Shown: positions 35,701 to 44,069 of the stretch, piece by piece
Numbering within the stretch: the first letter of the stretch is position 1
How the letters are laid out: every line of letters begins with the position of its first letter
From: Chloracidobacterium sp.
GTDB lineage: Bacteria > Acidobacteriota > Blastocatellia > Pyrinomonadales > Pyrinomonadaceae
Assembly (NCBI GenBank): GCA_016711345.1
Contig: JADJTD010000001.1
Span: 2,294,001 to 2,358,000, forward strand
Direction of reading: 5' to 3'
DNA length: 64,000 nucleotides
Notes under the pieces: generated by a model
Told to the model about the DNA's origin: nothing
Seen by the model: only the letters and a program-made list of their open reading frames with translations
The model's database searches: none
Made by a program: the position numbers and the translations under genes

Positions 35701-37815
35701 ACGGTGAACATCGACCACTCGACGATCAGCGGAAACACGCTGTCAGGAGCGACAAGTATCGGCGGGGGCCTTATCAACACAGGCAGTGCGGGCGGAGTGG
35801 CCTTGATGACAGTTACGAACTCGACGGTTTCGGGAAACAGTGCGGCTGACATCGGCGGAATTTACTCAGACGGATCGGCGGCAACCTGCATCATCGATTT
35901 CTCGACCGTAGCAAACAATAGTGCTACAAACACTGTACCGCCTGCACAAGGCGGCGGTATTTTCCAGGACACGACAGCGGGCGGATCGACGTTTGTTTCG
36001 AACACGATCTCGGCGGACAACATGGCTAACGCAGATGTTGATATTAACGAACTGCCTGTTTCGCTGGATTACAATCACTTCGAAGCACCGAATGCGGCTT
36101 TCGTAGGAGCATCTCATGATGTGCTTACAGGCGATCCGGGCTTGGGTGCATTGGCAAACAACGGCGGCCAAACGCAGACACATTCGATCTCTTTTGGAAG
36201 TTCCGCTCTTGATCGAATTCCGAACGGAACGAACGGCTGCGGTAGTCCGGTTAATGACGACCAGCGTCATTCTCCTCGGCCATTTGCGGGTTCCTGCGAC
36301 AAAGGAGCGTTTGAGTTCCTTTTTGGCGACACTCCGACGGCAACAAACACTCCGACGGCCAGTCCGTCGCCGACAAACACTAGAACTGCGACTGCCACTA
36401 GAACTTCCACCGCTACTGCTACCCCAACGCCGGTTGAAGTATCTCTTGCGCGCCTCCACGCTCCGGCAGGCGCTGTCACGGTTCCGATTACGGTCAGCAA
36501 TATCTCAGGGCTTGGGATCATATCCTACGACTTTCAGGTCAGCTTTGACCCCAATTGTCTCCAGCCCGCTTCACCCGCATTCGATCAGACGGGAACGCTG
36601 AGCAGTACGATGACCATAACGGCAAACACAAACAATCCTGGACATCTTATTGTTTCAGGATTCCAGGCAAAAAATTTGACCGGTGCCGGAACGCTGATCA
36701 ATCTGAAATTCAACTTTGCCCCGATTGGCACTCTCGGGACCTCTTTGATCTTTCAGGATTACACTGATCCCGGTAATATCTTCCACCCTGGCTTCCAATT
36801 CAACGAAGGATCGCCGCCGGTCGTGACAATAGAAGGGTATATTCTCCTGCCGCCGACACCGACGACGACGGCTTCCTCAACGCCGTCACCTGCTTTGACA
36901 GCGACTCCTACCGCGACAGGAACCCCGCCTGGTGGGCCAACGCCAACGATCACAGCAACGGCAACGCCTACCGCGACCGGTACTCCGCGCAGGACTGCGT
37001 TTGATTACGACGGCGATGGCAAGTCGGACTTTTCTGTTTTCAGGCCGGCGGGGCCTTTCGGATCAGAGTGGTATTTTCAGTTGTCGCAAGACGGATTTGT
37101 TGGGTTTCCGTTCGGAGTTTCATCTGACAAGATCGTTCCGGCTGATTACAACGGTGATGGCATGACTGACGTCGTGGTTTTACGCACGTTTGCCTCTACT
37201 ATCTATTGGTATGGTCCGATAGGCCCAGGTTCCGGCTACTTCGGGCTGCCCGGAGACCTTCCTACGCCGGCGGATTACGACGGTATCGGCAGGGCGCAAC
37301 TTTCGGTGTTCAGGCCATCGACAGGAGTTTGGTGGCGGCGCGCGGCAAACGGCGTAACGTATGGCGTACAGTTCGGCGGCAGCACTTCCAAGCCGACAAT
37401 AGGGGATTTTGACGGTGACGGAAAAGCCGATATTGCGGTGTTTAGTGATGGATATTGGGCCAGAATAAACAGTTCGACTGGTTCCACATATCAGGAGCAA
37501 TTCGGAAATTCAAGCGACGTTGCGGTTCCGGCGGATTATGATGGAGACGGAAAGGCCGATCTGGCAGTATTTCGGGTTCCAACCGGCACCTGGTACATAC
37601 GCCTCGCTGGCGGCGGATATACGACCATGCGTTGGGGACTCTCAACAGACATTCCCGCGCCGGGCGATTATGACGGGGATGGAAAGACCGATATCTGTGT
37701 CTTCAGGCCGTCCGATGGAAATTGGTACTGGCGGAACAGCTCGGACGGTTCGTATCGCGGGTTCCACTTTGGAATGAATGGCGACCAACCGACGCAGGCG
37801 GCGTTTAGGTATTAG
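32728..37815 (+). CDS. Giant secreted protein: two CSLREA/beta-helix modules, cohesin-like domain, FG-GAP propeller
   Basis: ATG 32728 (MSRLNHFSQRG) has a good ribosome site; the TTG at 32650 is part of a promoter. The 1695 residues are a signal peptide (to about 37), CSLREA motif 1 (GACSMRAAITEANALAG) and right-handed beta helix 1 (to about 574), a Thr/Pro linker, CSLREA 2 (GACSLRAAITEANALAG) and beta helix 2 (about 647-1190), a Thr/Pro linker, a cohesin-like sandwich (about 1235-1370), a third linker, and six FG-GAP/VCBS blades (DYDGDGKSDFSVFRP type, about 1419-1695). Each helix ends in a choice-of-anchor-Q-like segment (GCGSPINDDQRH..DKG). Role inferred: surface or extracellular binding protein; the FG-GAP calcium loops suggest calcium use. 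Confidence 0.85.
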   Translation: MSRLNHFSQRGFRLSYSIALIIGFAFVVFAANVNAATFVVNTTADTQDAAPGNGTCADANGACSMRAAITEANALAGADVITLGAVTYTISLTAANEDLNAGGDFDITSPLTINGAGAATVVQANAVPNTATERVFHISGTGATSVTLNAMTIQNGKALDATDGGRGGGIKADGGTAFTSQLITLTNCFVKDNFADTRGAGITINKFNSIITNCTFTGNVAGSAFGTGGAGGAILIDSQDNVAVPTMTSLITNTVMTNNKAESSVANTFGGAVIVRAVDATVTFEGCTINNNISNAITAASFTGFAGGLYNQQAKMIVRNSSVSGNTSSHFHAGIRNLASTQAAATLDIIDSTISNNTSAAATGQGGGITNILGGIFDAIVNVDHSTISGNTLTGATSIGGGLINTGSAGGAALLTVTNSTVSGNSAADIGGIYSDGSAATCIIDFSTVANNHATNTQGGGIFQDTTAGGSTFVSNTISADNTANADVDINELPVSLDYNHFESPNPAFVGATNDVLTGDPHLAPLGNYGGLTQTHVTFSFSSPIVNKIPTGTNGCGSPINDDQRHWPRPLLGSCDKGSAENTFEGTPTSTNTSTPTQTPTASPTPTNTRTSTATTTPTATFTATGTRTSTNTPSNTPTASPTPALGFVVNTTSDTQDATPGNGTCADSNGACSLRAAITEANALAGPDIITLPAVTYTITLVATDEDANAGGDFDITSPITINGAGATTTIVQGAPDPFGAAERVFHVSGAGATQVTIRGITVRNGDAVSINTDGGRGGGIKVDGGSSFAGNNFTLADSIITNNWAATRGGGLSINKYNSTITGCTFSANLAGNLTQGTSAAGGAILIDSQDNVSVPTMTSVISDTIISDNKAQGSISNTFGGGVIVRAMDATVTFDRCLISGNLSQADNASFSGFAGGLYNQQAHMIVKNTTVSGNTSSHFHPGIRNLASTAAAATLDVINSTISNNTSSSDTAQGGGVTNILGSTFDATVNIDHSTISGNTLSGATSIGGGLINTGSAGGVALMTVTNSTVSGNSAADIGGIYSDGSAATCIIDFSTVANNSATNTVPPAQGGGIFQDTTAGGSTFVSNTISADNMANADVDINELPVSLDYNHFEAPNAAFVGASHDVLTGDPGLGALANNGGQTQTHSISFGSSALDRIPNGTNGCGSPVNDDQRHSPRPFAGSCDKGAFEFLFGDTPTATNTPTASPSPTNTRTATATRTSTATATPTPVEVSLARLHAPAGAVTVPITVSNISGLGIISYDFQVSFDPNCLQPASPAFDQTGTLSSTMTITANTNNPGHLIVSGFQAKNLTGAGTLINLKFNFAPIGTLGTSLIFQDYTDPGNIFHPGFQFNEGSPPVVTIEGYILLPPTPTTTASSTPSPALTATPTATGTPPGGPTPTITATATPTATGTPRRTAFDYDGDGKSDFSVFRPAGPFGSEWYFQLSQDGFVGFPFGVSSDKIVPADYNGDGMTDVVVLRTFASTIYWYGPIGPGSGYFGLPGDLPTPADYDGIGRAQLSVFRPSTGVWWRRAANGVTYGVQFGGSTSKPTIGDFDGDGKADIAVFSDGYWARINSSTGSTYQEQFGNSSDVAVPADYDGDGKADLAVFRVPTGTWYIRLAGGGYTTMRWGLSTDIPAPGDYDGDGKTDICVFRPSDGNWYWRNSSDGSYRGFHFGMNGDQPTQAAFRY
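32839..36303 (+). repeat. Intragenic tandem duplication (unit about 1.83 kb)
   Basis: The CSLREA/beta-helix module starting at 32839 recurs from 34669, an offset of 1830 bases. DNA identity is very high in the last third (for example around 34130-34240 against 35970-36080) and lower at the front, showing a fairly recent duplication or ongoing gene conversion. Confidence 0.85.
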
Positions 37816-37856
37816 GCTTTTACGTTCACGACAGTAGGAGCGAAACATTCGAGATC

Positions 37857-37893
37857 GAGTGTTCCGCCCTTACCATGTGGGCTCTTGCATTGC
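37857..37893 (+). repeat. REP-like element, copy 4 (diverged)
   Basis: GAGTGTTCCGCCCTTACCAT is followed by GTGGGCTCTTGCAT, with two bases missing against the other copies. It lies between the 3' ends of two convergent genes, as copy 1 does. Confidence 0.72.
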
Positions 37894-37901
37894 ACGTTCA
37901 A

Positions 37902-38441
37902 CTATTTGATATCGATCTGACCGCCGCCTGCGGACTCAGGTTTGGTCTCGCGTTCGGATGGGAAGACGAGTCTCGATGCATCGGGAGATGTGTGGCGGTG
38001 GGTGATCTTCCAGTCTTTGCCGACGAGTTTGAAGACCAGCGTCATACGGCCGGACGAATCTTCTAGTTTGCCGTTGTTGTCTTGCGTCTGCTTCCATTTG
38101 CAGGATACGTAAGCTGCTTTTGTACCGAGCATCTCTACACGCAAACCTGTGACGTCGAGAGTGACGTTTGAGAGTTTGGCGTAGATCTTTTCGTTGACGC
38201 TTTTGACCTCGTCCCAGCCTTGTGTAGCGGTTCCGTTATTGTTAAAGATAAGGAGCTTAGGGCTCTTTTCATAGACGCCCATAACCTTATCGAGATCGAC
38301 TGTTTTGATGCCATCGACAAGGCGGTCGAATGCCTCGCGGACGCCTTTAGACGGGTCAGCTTTGCCAGCCGCAGCCTTTTGGCCAAACGCCGAAAACGCG
38401 AAGATAAATATAATTGCTGTTCCAAAAATAAGTCTTTTCAT
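37902..38441 (-). CDS. Secreted SnoaL/DUF4440-like (NTF2 fold) protein
   Basis: The 179-residue protein has a signal peptide (MKRLIFGTAIIFIFAFSAFG). The NTF2-like domain has the usual blocks: AFDRLVDGIKTVDLDKVMGV, PKLLIFNNNGTATQGWDEVK, and a closing RMTLVFKLVGKDWKITHRH. Members often bind small hydrophobic ligands or hydrolyse them; no catalytic residues can be named. The C-terminal tail (ESAGGGQIDIK) is unstructured. Confidence 0.8.
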   Translation of the reverse strand: MKRLIFGTAIIFIFAFSAFGQKAAAGKADPSKGVREAFDRLVDGIKTVDLDKVMGVYEKSPKLLIFNNNGTATQGWDEVKSVNEKIYAKLSNVTLDVTGLRVEMLGTKAAYVSCKWKQTQDNNGKLEDSSGRMTLVFKLVGKDWKITHRHTSPDASRLVFPSERETKPESAGGGQIDIK

Positions 38442-38771
38442 AATTGAACTACCTCTTTTGCAAAATTATCACATATTTTGGTTATAGGCGCCGGGAAAAG
38501 AAATATTAACCGCAGATGAGCGCAGATAGACGCAGATAAGGAAATCCTTTGGCGCACGATTTCGTGACATTGAAAAGGCCTGTTTGCACTATTTGGTGGA
38601 GAGTTTGACGTTGGACCCCTCGTTTACACTCGCGTTTCCGCCTTTTTTCACGCCTAAAGGCGTAACTCTGAACGAGCGGTATGATTTTTGCAGAAAATAT
38701 AGGCAACTGGTTGAAATCATTGGTTTCAACCGCTCTTCCCGGAAAATAATGTAGAGTCTGGAGGATGTTAT
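38442..38771. other. Intergenic stretch with three repeat-type elements
   Basis: No gene is seen. It contains CGCAGATGAGCGCAGATAGA (about 38512-38531) of the CGCAGATA type, a small hairpin ACGCC-TAAA-GGCGT (about 38650-38663), and GGTTGAAA/TTTCAACC (38709-38716 and 38724-38731). The ribosome site CTGGAGG for the FecR gene is at 38757-38763. Confidence 0.6.
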
Positions 38772-40733
38772 ATGCGAGTCGTAAGTAAGTTGATCGGACC
38801 ATTTTTGTTTACGCTGACGTTTTTGACGCTCAGCCGCATTTTTGTTTTTGGGGCGCCTGCGGCGCCTGCACAGTTTTTGAATTTGCCGGATGAAGAGAGC
38901 AGCTACTCAATCGATAACGATGCGGAGCCCGATGTGACAGCGCGTGTTGCGCGTATCAGCTATATCAAGGGTGAAGCTCAGATACGACGAGCGGACGGCG
39001 GGGATTGGGAAAAAGTGACATTGAATCTCCCGGTCGTTGAGGGTGACGAGATCACTACTTCTGGCGACGCACGGCTTGAGATCCAGTTTGATAACAACCA
39101 GCATCTGCGTCTTGCGGAAAATGCATACCTCAAAATTGTAAATCTCAAGGACGAAGGAATCGCGTTGAGCCTTTCATTGGGTACGATGAGTTTACGCGTC
39201 ACGAGATTTGATAAGGACAAATCGACTTTTGAAATAGATGCGCCAAAGACGACGATCGCTGTGCAGAAGGCTGGCGTTTACCGCATCGATGCCGGGCAGC
39301 AGAACGACGCGGAGATTCGTGTGAGCGTTACGCAGAACGGCGAAGCTCGGGTTTACTCTGACGAAGCCGGGTTTACGTTAAAGAATGATCGCAGCGCCCG
39401 TATCTTTGTTGACGGCCCGAACGCAGGCGAATGGGAAGCAGCCGATTTTGCGCGATATACGGATGAGTTCGATTCGTGGTCGCTAGAACGTGACGCGACT
39501 ATTGCGGAGCGTCTAAAAGACGCATTTTACGACAAATATTACGATAACGATATTTACGGAGCCGACGATCTTAACGGTTACGGCGATTGGGTACACACGG
39601 CGAGTTATGGCTATGTCTGGCGGCCCTATCGAAACTCGCTCAGCCATTACGCCGACTGGTCACCTTATCGATACGGGCATTGGCGATGGATACCGCCATT
39701 CGGCTGGACTTGGGTCAACGATGAGCCTTGGGGCTGGGCGACTTATCATCACGGGCGATGGTTTCATGACGCGGGGCACTGGTATTGGTCGCCTTATGGA
39801 TACTATCGGCACTCGCGCAGTTGGTGGCGGCCGGCTTTAGTTTTTGTGACCGTTTATAACAACAATGTGTGCTGGTATCCGCTTGGGTATCATTACAGCT
39901 ATTACAACTATAATTACAACTACAATTGCCATGGCCGCCGTTGTAATAACGGTGGGCATAACAGCAGCGGACATCATCAGCCGACGTATCCGACCGGCCC
40001 TACCGGTGGAGTAAAACCGCCTAAACAGACGCTGCCTCCCAAGATTCCGGCAAATGCTGTGATCGCAATGGCGATGGATGATTTTGGAACGACGGTCAAG
40101 CCCGTAAAGAGCGCTCCGTTCGAAATGGCAAACACGATTCTCACAAAGAATGCGGGTGAAGTTGCCAGCCCTGTTCTTCCGACGTACTCCGCGGTGACGA
40201 AAAAGATCTCGCGCGAGATCGCAACCGACAGGCCAAAGACTGATATCGTTGCCTCACAAACAAAGGTTGGCGCCGCTCCGCGAAAAACGAATGCACCTTT
40301 GGATAAAGAGTTGCGCAATACACGTGTTCTGGGCGGACGCGAATCGGTAAAAACTGCAAACGATTCAGGTGGAGTAAAATCGTCAAACAACGGAGCGTCT
40401 GACCCGAGAAAAACGGGAGCAGTGACGCGACAACCTCCGGTTAGACAAAGTGAAACCACACCGCCGCCCATCAGACAGGCTCCGGTTTCGTCACCGCCGA
40501 CGAGAACAGACACGCCGGTTAGACAACAGCCAACGCGGACGGATACCCCTGTTCGACAGCCACCGGTCAGACAGGAAACTCCACGATCCGAACCTGCTCC
40601 GACGAGGCAAACGCCGCGTTCGGAACCATCTCCAACGAGGCAGCCGCCGGTAAAGAGTGAACCGAAGCAGGATAGCAAGCCTTCACCGTCAAGGGCAACC
40701 GACAGCGGAAGCAGAAAGGCGAAGGAAGGTTGA
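38772..40733 (+). CDS. Secreted FecR-domain protein with Trp/Tyr/His-rich and Pro/Arg-rich regions
   Basis: The 653-residue protein has a signal peptide (to about 35), then a FecR-type domain (about 55-215: ARVARISYIKGEAQIRRADG, VVEGDEITTSGDARLEIQF, LGTMSLRVTRFD). A Trp/Tyr/His-dense region (about 275-400) carries YGYVWRPYRNSL, WSPYRYGHWRWIPPFGWTWV and GWATYHHGRW. The last 200 residues are disordered, with repeated TPVRQ and RSEPxPTRQ units. FecR domains pass signals to sigma factors in TonB systems, but here there is no membrane helix and no sigma gene beside it, so a structural surface role is as likely. Confidence 0.75.
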   Translation: MRVVSKLIGPFLFTLTFLTLSRIFVFGAPAAPAQFLNLPDEESSYSIDNDAEPDVTARVARISYIKGEAQIRRADGGDWEKVTLNLPVVEGDEITTSGDARLEIQFDNNQHLRLAENAYLKIVNLKDEGIALSLSLGTMSLRVTRFDKDKSTFEIDAPKTTIAVQKAGVYRIDAGQQNDAEIRVSVTQNGEARVYSDEAGFTLKNDRSARIFVDGPNAGEWEAADFARYTDEFDSWSLERDATIAERLKDAFYDKYYDNDIYGADDLNGYGDWVHTASYGYVWRPYRNSLSHYADWSPYRYGHWRWIPPFGWTWVNDEPWGWATYHHGRWFHDAGHWYWSPYGYYRHSRSWWRPALVFVTVYNNNVCWYPLGYHYSYYNYNYNYNCHGRRCNNGGHNSSGHHQPTYPTGPTGGVKPPKQTLPPKIPANAVIAMAMDDFGTTVKPVKSAPFEMANTILTKNAGEVASPVLPTYSAVTKKISREIATDRPKTDIVASQTKVGAAPRKTNAPLDKELRNTRVLGGRESVKTANDSGGVKSSNNGASDPRKTGAVTRQPPVRQSETTPPPIRQAPVSSPPTRTDTPVRQQPTRTDTPVRQPPVRQETPRSEPAPTRQTPRSEPSPTRQPPVKSEPKQDSKPSPSRATDSGSRKAKEG

Positions 40734-40763
40734 AAGTAAGAAACAATTTACGCGGATAGCACG

Positions 40764-40814
40764 GATAAGGCGGATCAAAACGGATAAGAATATCTGTTTT
40801 TATCCGCCTTTATC
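40764..40814. terminator. Bidirectional hairpin between convergent genes
   Basis: GATAAGGCGGAT (40764-40775) pairs with ATCCGCCTTTATC (40802-40814), with a CGGATAA/TTATCCG-like inner region and a T run. It lies inside CGGATA-type dispersed text and closes both the FecR gene and the M16 operon. Confidence 0.7.
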
Positions 40815-40817
40815 AGT

Positions 40818-42158
40818 TTAGTTTGGGAGGAATATCGAGCGGTTGATCTGCGACGGGTTGCCGACGACGACGAAGCGGAGATTTCGCATATACTTGTCGG
40901 CGACGGTCTGTACCTCGGCGGACTTGACCTTGCGAATGCGGTCGAGGAATTCGAATGAACGCCGCCATCCGCCGCCAACAAGTTCATATCTTCCAAGTTC
41001 GCCGACCTGAGCGGCGCTTGTTTCCTGACCCAGATAGTAAGTCGTGAGAAAATTGCCTGCGACTTCGGATACAATGTCCTCGGTTAACCTCTGTGTCCTC
41101 AGCGTTGTTATTTGCTCTAGCATAATACGGACGCTTTCATTTGCATCTGTTGACGAGACAGATATGTTTGCCGTGTTTGCCGCCAAATTATTAATCTCCG
41201 CCGCGGGCGCGTAGGAAAGCTGCCGCTTGTTGCGCACTTCCTGCGTGACCAGTTGAAAGAGAATGTTGACCGCGACCTGCATTGGATAATAATCGTCATC
41301 TTTCATCGACGGAGCGTTAAAAACGCCTTCGACATAATTGGTTGGAATGCTGCGGCTGACAATGTCGAGCGTCGGTTTAGCAAAGACGAGCGGCGGAAAA
41401 GGCCGCTCTTTGTAATTGCCGCGCGGTAGTTTTCCGAATGATGCGGCGATTCGCGTTTTTAGTTCGTTTGCATCGAGGTCGCCGACAAAAACGAGCAGCA
41501 GCCGCGATGTTTCCATCATTTTCTTGTGATAAGCGATCAGGTCGGCAGCCTTAAAACTATTGATCGTCGAAGGTGTGCCGGCCGTATCATTGGCATACGG
41601 ATGCCCTGCATAGACAACACGTTCGATCTCCGATTCGAGAGCCGATTCCGGGCTGACATTTTTTTCGCGGAGGGCGCTGAGCGAAACGTTGCGGTTGCGC
41701 TCGATGTCGTCAACGGCAAATGCGGGATTTAACATTACGTCCGCAAAGACATTCCACACACGGTCAAAATTAGGACGCGTTGCTCCCATCGATACGATGC
41801 TGAAATCCGGGCCGGCCGAGGCTGCGATGCCGCTGCCTGTGCGAGATATCTCGCGACGGACCGCCTGACGAGGATATTTTTTTCCGGCTTCGATAGCGGT
41901 CTTTAGCATCAGATCTTCAATACCGGCATTTTTTTCGTCGATGTTTCGAGCTCCGCCGCGAATAAAAAGCGAGGCAGCGATCGTCGGTGACGAAGGTCGG
42001 CGTTTTACAAGTACCTTGAGGCCGTTGACCTCAAATTCTGTTACCTGCGCCGCCGCCGAAGAGATGTCTGTTGTTGCGGTTTGGGCAAAACTGAAACAGG
42101 CGAACGACAGAATCAAAATAATCGTAGCCGTTGGTTTAGAGATGGTAGTTTTAAACAC
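40818..42158 (-). CDS. M16-family peptidase subunit lacking the zinc motif
   Basis: Translation starts at GTG 42158 with a CGGAGG ribosome site and overlaps the stop of the upstream gene by one base (TAGTG). The 446 residues include a signal peptide (to about 25) and two M16 halves, but the position of the HxxEH motif reads AGIEDLM, so it cannot bind zinc. It is the usual non-catalytic partner of a heterodimeric M16 protease in the periplasm. The catalytic partner is the gene upstream in the same operon. Confidence 0.88.
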   Translation of the reverse strand: MFKTTISKPTATIILILSFACFSFAQTATTDISSAAAQVTEFEVNGLKVLVKRRPSSPTIAASLFIRGGARNIDEKNAGIEDLMLKTAIEAGKKYPRQAVRREISRTGSGIAASAGPDFSIVSMGATRPNFDRVWNVFADVMLNPAFAVDDIERNRNVSLSALREKNVSPESALESEIERVVYAGHPYANDTAGTPSTINSFKAADLIAYHKKMMETSRLLLVFVGDLDANELKTRIAASFGKLPRGNYKERPFPPLVFAKPTLDIVSRSIPTNYVEGVFNAPSMKDDDYYPMQVAVNILFQLVTQEVRNKRQLSYAPAAEINNLAANTANISVSSTDANESVRIMLEQITTLRTQRLTEDIVSEVAGNFLTTYYLGQETSAAQVGELGRYELVGGGWRRSFEFLDRIRKVKSAEVQTVADKYMRNLRFVVVGNPSQINRSIFLPN

Positions 42159-43711
42159 TATTTTCCTCCGATGAGATCTTGTTCTGTCAGATTTGCCGTA
42201 GCTTTGGATGCAGGCGAGAGCATTGCGATCGCGACGTGCGGTTTGTTTTGAACGTAGGTTCGCAAATAATCATTGATCTGCTGACGAGAAGTTGCCCGCA
42301 GATTTTTGTGATAGCCGCGAAAATAATCAATGCCTGTGGACGACCACCAGAAGCCGAGCGTGTGAGCATAATCGGTCAGTTTTTCGCGGTCGAAAAGATC
42401 GTTTGATTCGAGAATGGTTTTTGCGCTATCCAGTTCTTCATCGGTGAAATATGTTGGCGTCGTAAATGCGTCTATCTCGGCGTAGGCGGCTTTTAGCGCG
42501 GCTTTTGCCTTGTCCGGCGTTGTCACTAAAATGAGCTGGATCGGGCCGATATTTCGCTGTGTGTAATATCCAAAACTGATACCTGATGCGAGGCCTGAGT
42601 CGACCAGATTGCGCTGGAAGCGCGAATCGGGCTGCGTGATTATGTAAGAGAAAACGTCGGCGGCGTAGGTGCCAACATCATCCTTACCGATAGATGGGCC
42701 ATGCCAACCGATCGAGATAAATACGTTATCGCCTTGCTCCTGCTGCTCGACTGGTTTCTCGATGATGACGGCTTCGCTTTTTGTTAACGGCGGATGTTCT
42801 ACGAGCGGAAATTCTTTAAAGGGATCGACCTTTCGACGTTCCCAACTGCCCATGATCTGTTCGGCGAGACGGAAAACTTCATCGGGCTTAACGTCGCCGG
42901 TAACGATGAGAGCAGCGTTGTTTGGAACATAATAACGCGATTGGATAAGACGCATTTGCTCCGTTGTGGCCGCAGTAACTGTTTCGCGTGTACCGGCGGG
43001 CATCTTTCGAGTCGGATACTTGTAAAACAGCTTTTCCTTCATCTCGAGGTCAAGGTACTGATAAGGATTTGCCTCGTGACGATCAAGCTCTCCGATGACG
43101 ACTTGCTTTTCGTTAGTGAAATCGGTTTCGTCAAAAGTTGGAAAGCGTACAGAATCATTGATCTGTCGGATGGCTGCCGCGAGATACGGACTCGTGACGT
43201 GGTAGAAATAGTTAACGACCTCTTCGCGTGTTGAGCCGTTGTAAAAACCAAGCTGGCCGCTGTCTTTGAGATAGGAAATGTCGCCGATCTGCGGCTTTAG
43301 TTTTAAGGCCCCTGAGCAAGCAGCGATGTAGTTTGGAGAAAACCGGTTTGTCGCCGGAACCTCCTCGCATTGCGACAGCCGCACAGCGAGGTTCGGCTTA
43401 AAGAACATATGTTCGAAAAGATGCGACAGGCCGTTGAACTCGGGTGGTTCGGTAAACGAACCGTTTCGCACATCCAGCTCAACCGTCACAAGCGGCACGC
43501 TCGAATCCGCAAGAACGATCACCTCAAGGCCGTTCGCCAGCGTTTTTGTGACGATCGGTATCTCGTAAGGAACTTGCGGAGTTGCGGGTTTAGCCGATGC
43601 GGGAGCGGCTGCGATCGCAGTTTTGCCCGGCTTTCGCGTCGCCTTTTGAGCAAGGCCTGCGGATGGCAGAAATGATATTATCAGAAACAGGACGAGAAAA
43701 TGTTTTTTCAC
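42158..43711 (-). CDS. Secreted M16-family zinc peptidase, catalytic subunit
   Basis: The start is GTG 43711 (MKKHFLVLFLIISFLPSAGL) because an AAAAGGAG ribosome site lies 7 bases before it and a proper signal peptide results; longer frames up to 43798 run into the divergent gene. The 517 residues hold the inverted zinc motif HLFEH (in NGLSHLFEHMFF) and the distal Glu in NEKQVVIGELDRHE. Together with the downstream inactive subunit it should form a clamshell peptidase degrading peptides in the periplasm. Confidence 0.9.
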   Translation of the reverse strand: MKKHFLVLFLIISFLPSAGLAQKATRKPGKTAIAAAPASAKPATPQVPYEIPIVTKTLANGLEVIVLADSSVPLVTVELDVRNGSFTEPPEFNGLSHLFEHMFFKPNLAVRLSQCEEVPATNRFSPNYIAACSGALKLKPQIGDISYLKDSGQLGFYNGSTREEVVNYFYHVTSPYLAAAIRQINDSVRFPTFDETDFTNEKQVVIGELDRHEANPYQYLDLEMKEKLFYKYPTRKMPAGTRETVTAATTEQMRLIQSRYYVPNNAALIVTGDVKPDEVFRLAEQIMGSWERRKVDPFKEFPLVEHPPLTKSEAVIIEKPVEQQEQGDNVFISIGWHGPSIGKDDVGTYAADVFSYIITQPDSRFQRNLVDSGLASGISFGYYTQRNIGPIQLILVTTPDKAKAALKAAYAEIDAFTTPTYFTDEELDSAKTILESNDLFDREKLTDYAHTLGFWWSSTGIDYFRGYHKNLRATSRQQINDYLRTYVQNKPHVAIAMLSPASKATANLTEQDLIGGK

Positions 43712-43774
43712 GAAAGGGCTCCTTTTTGAAGCGACGAGGCTCTTTTGAAATTGTAACATCGAGGAGAACATAAA

Positions 43775-43993
43775 ATGGAACGCGACAATTTGATGCACGG
43801 CGCCCGCACGGCGTTGAATACAGATCTGGATATTAGGGCATGGGCCGAAAATTTTCTAAAGGAAAAAACACGTTCCGAGATGTCAGAAATGACAGATGAG
43901 GAATTTGAAAAACACTGGAAATACCATAAACCCGAAATAATGCACGCTGGAGCGGCTGACGCCATGCAAGCCTATCGTCAGAGTAAAAAGTAA
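43775..43993 (+). CDS. Small charged protein of unknown function
   Basis: The 72-residue soluble protein has a GAGGAGAA ribosome site and is rich in Glu, Lys, His and Met (MTDEEFEKHWKYHKPEIMHA). No family is recognised. It is divergent from the M16 operon and followed by a strong terminator, which supports a real small gene. Confidence 0.68.
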   Translation: MERDNLMHGARTALNTDLDIRAWAENFLKEKTRSEMSEMTDEEFEKHWKYHKPEIMHAGAADAMQAYRQSKK

Positions 43994-44012
43994 AACTCAG
44001 AGGGCAAAAAAG

Positions 44013-44048
44013 AAAGGCAAGACCGATTTTATTCGATCTTGCCTTTTT
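44013..44048. terminator. Bidirectional rho-independent terminator
   Basis: AAAGGCAAGACCGA (44013-44026) pairs with TCGATCTTGCCTTTT (44033-44047), with A and T runs on the two sides. It serves the small gene on the plus strand and the POT transporter on the minus strand. Confidence 0.92.
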
Positions 44049-44069
44049 TACTTTTGACCCTTACTTGGA

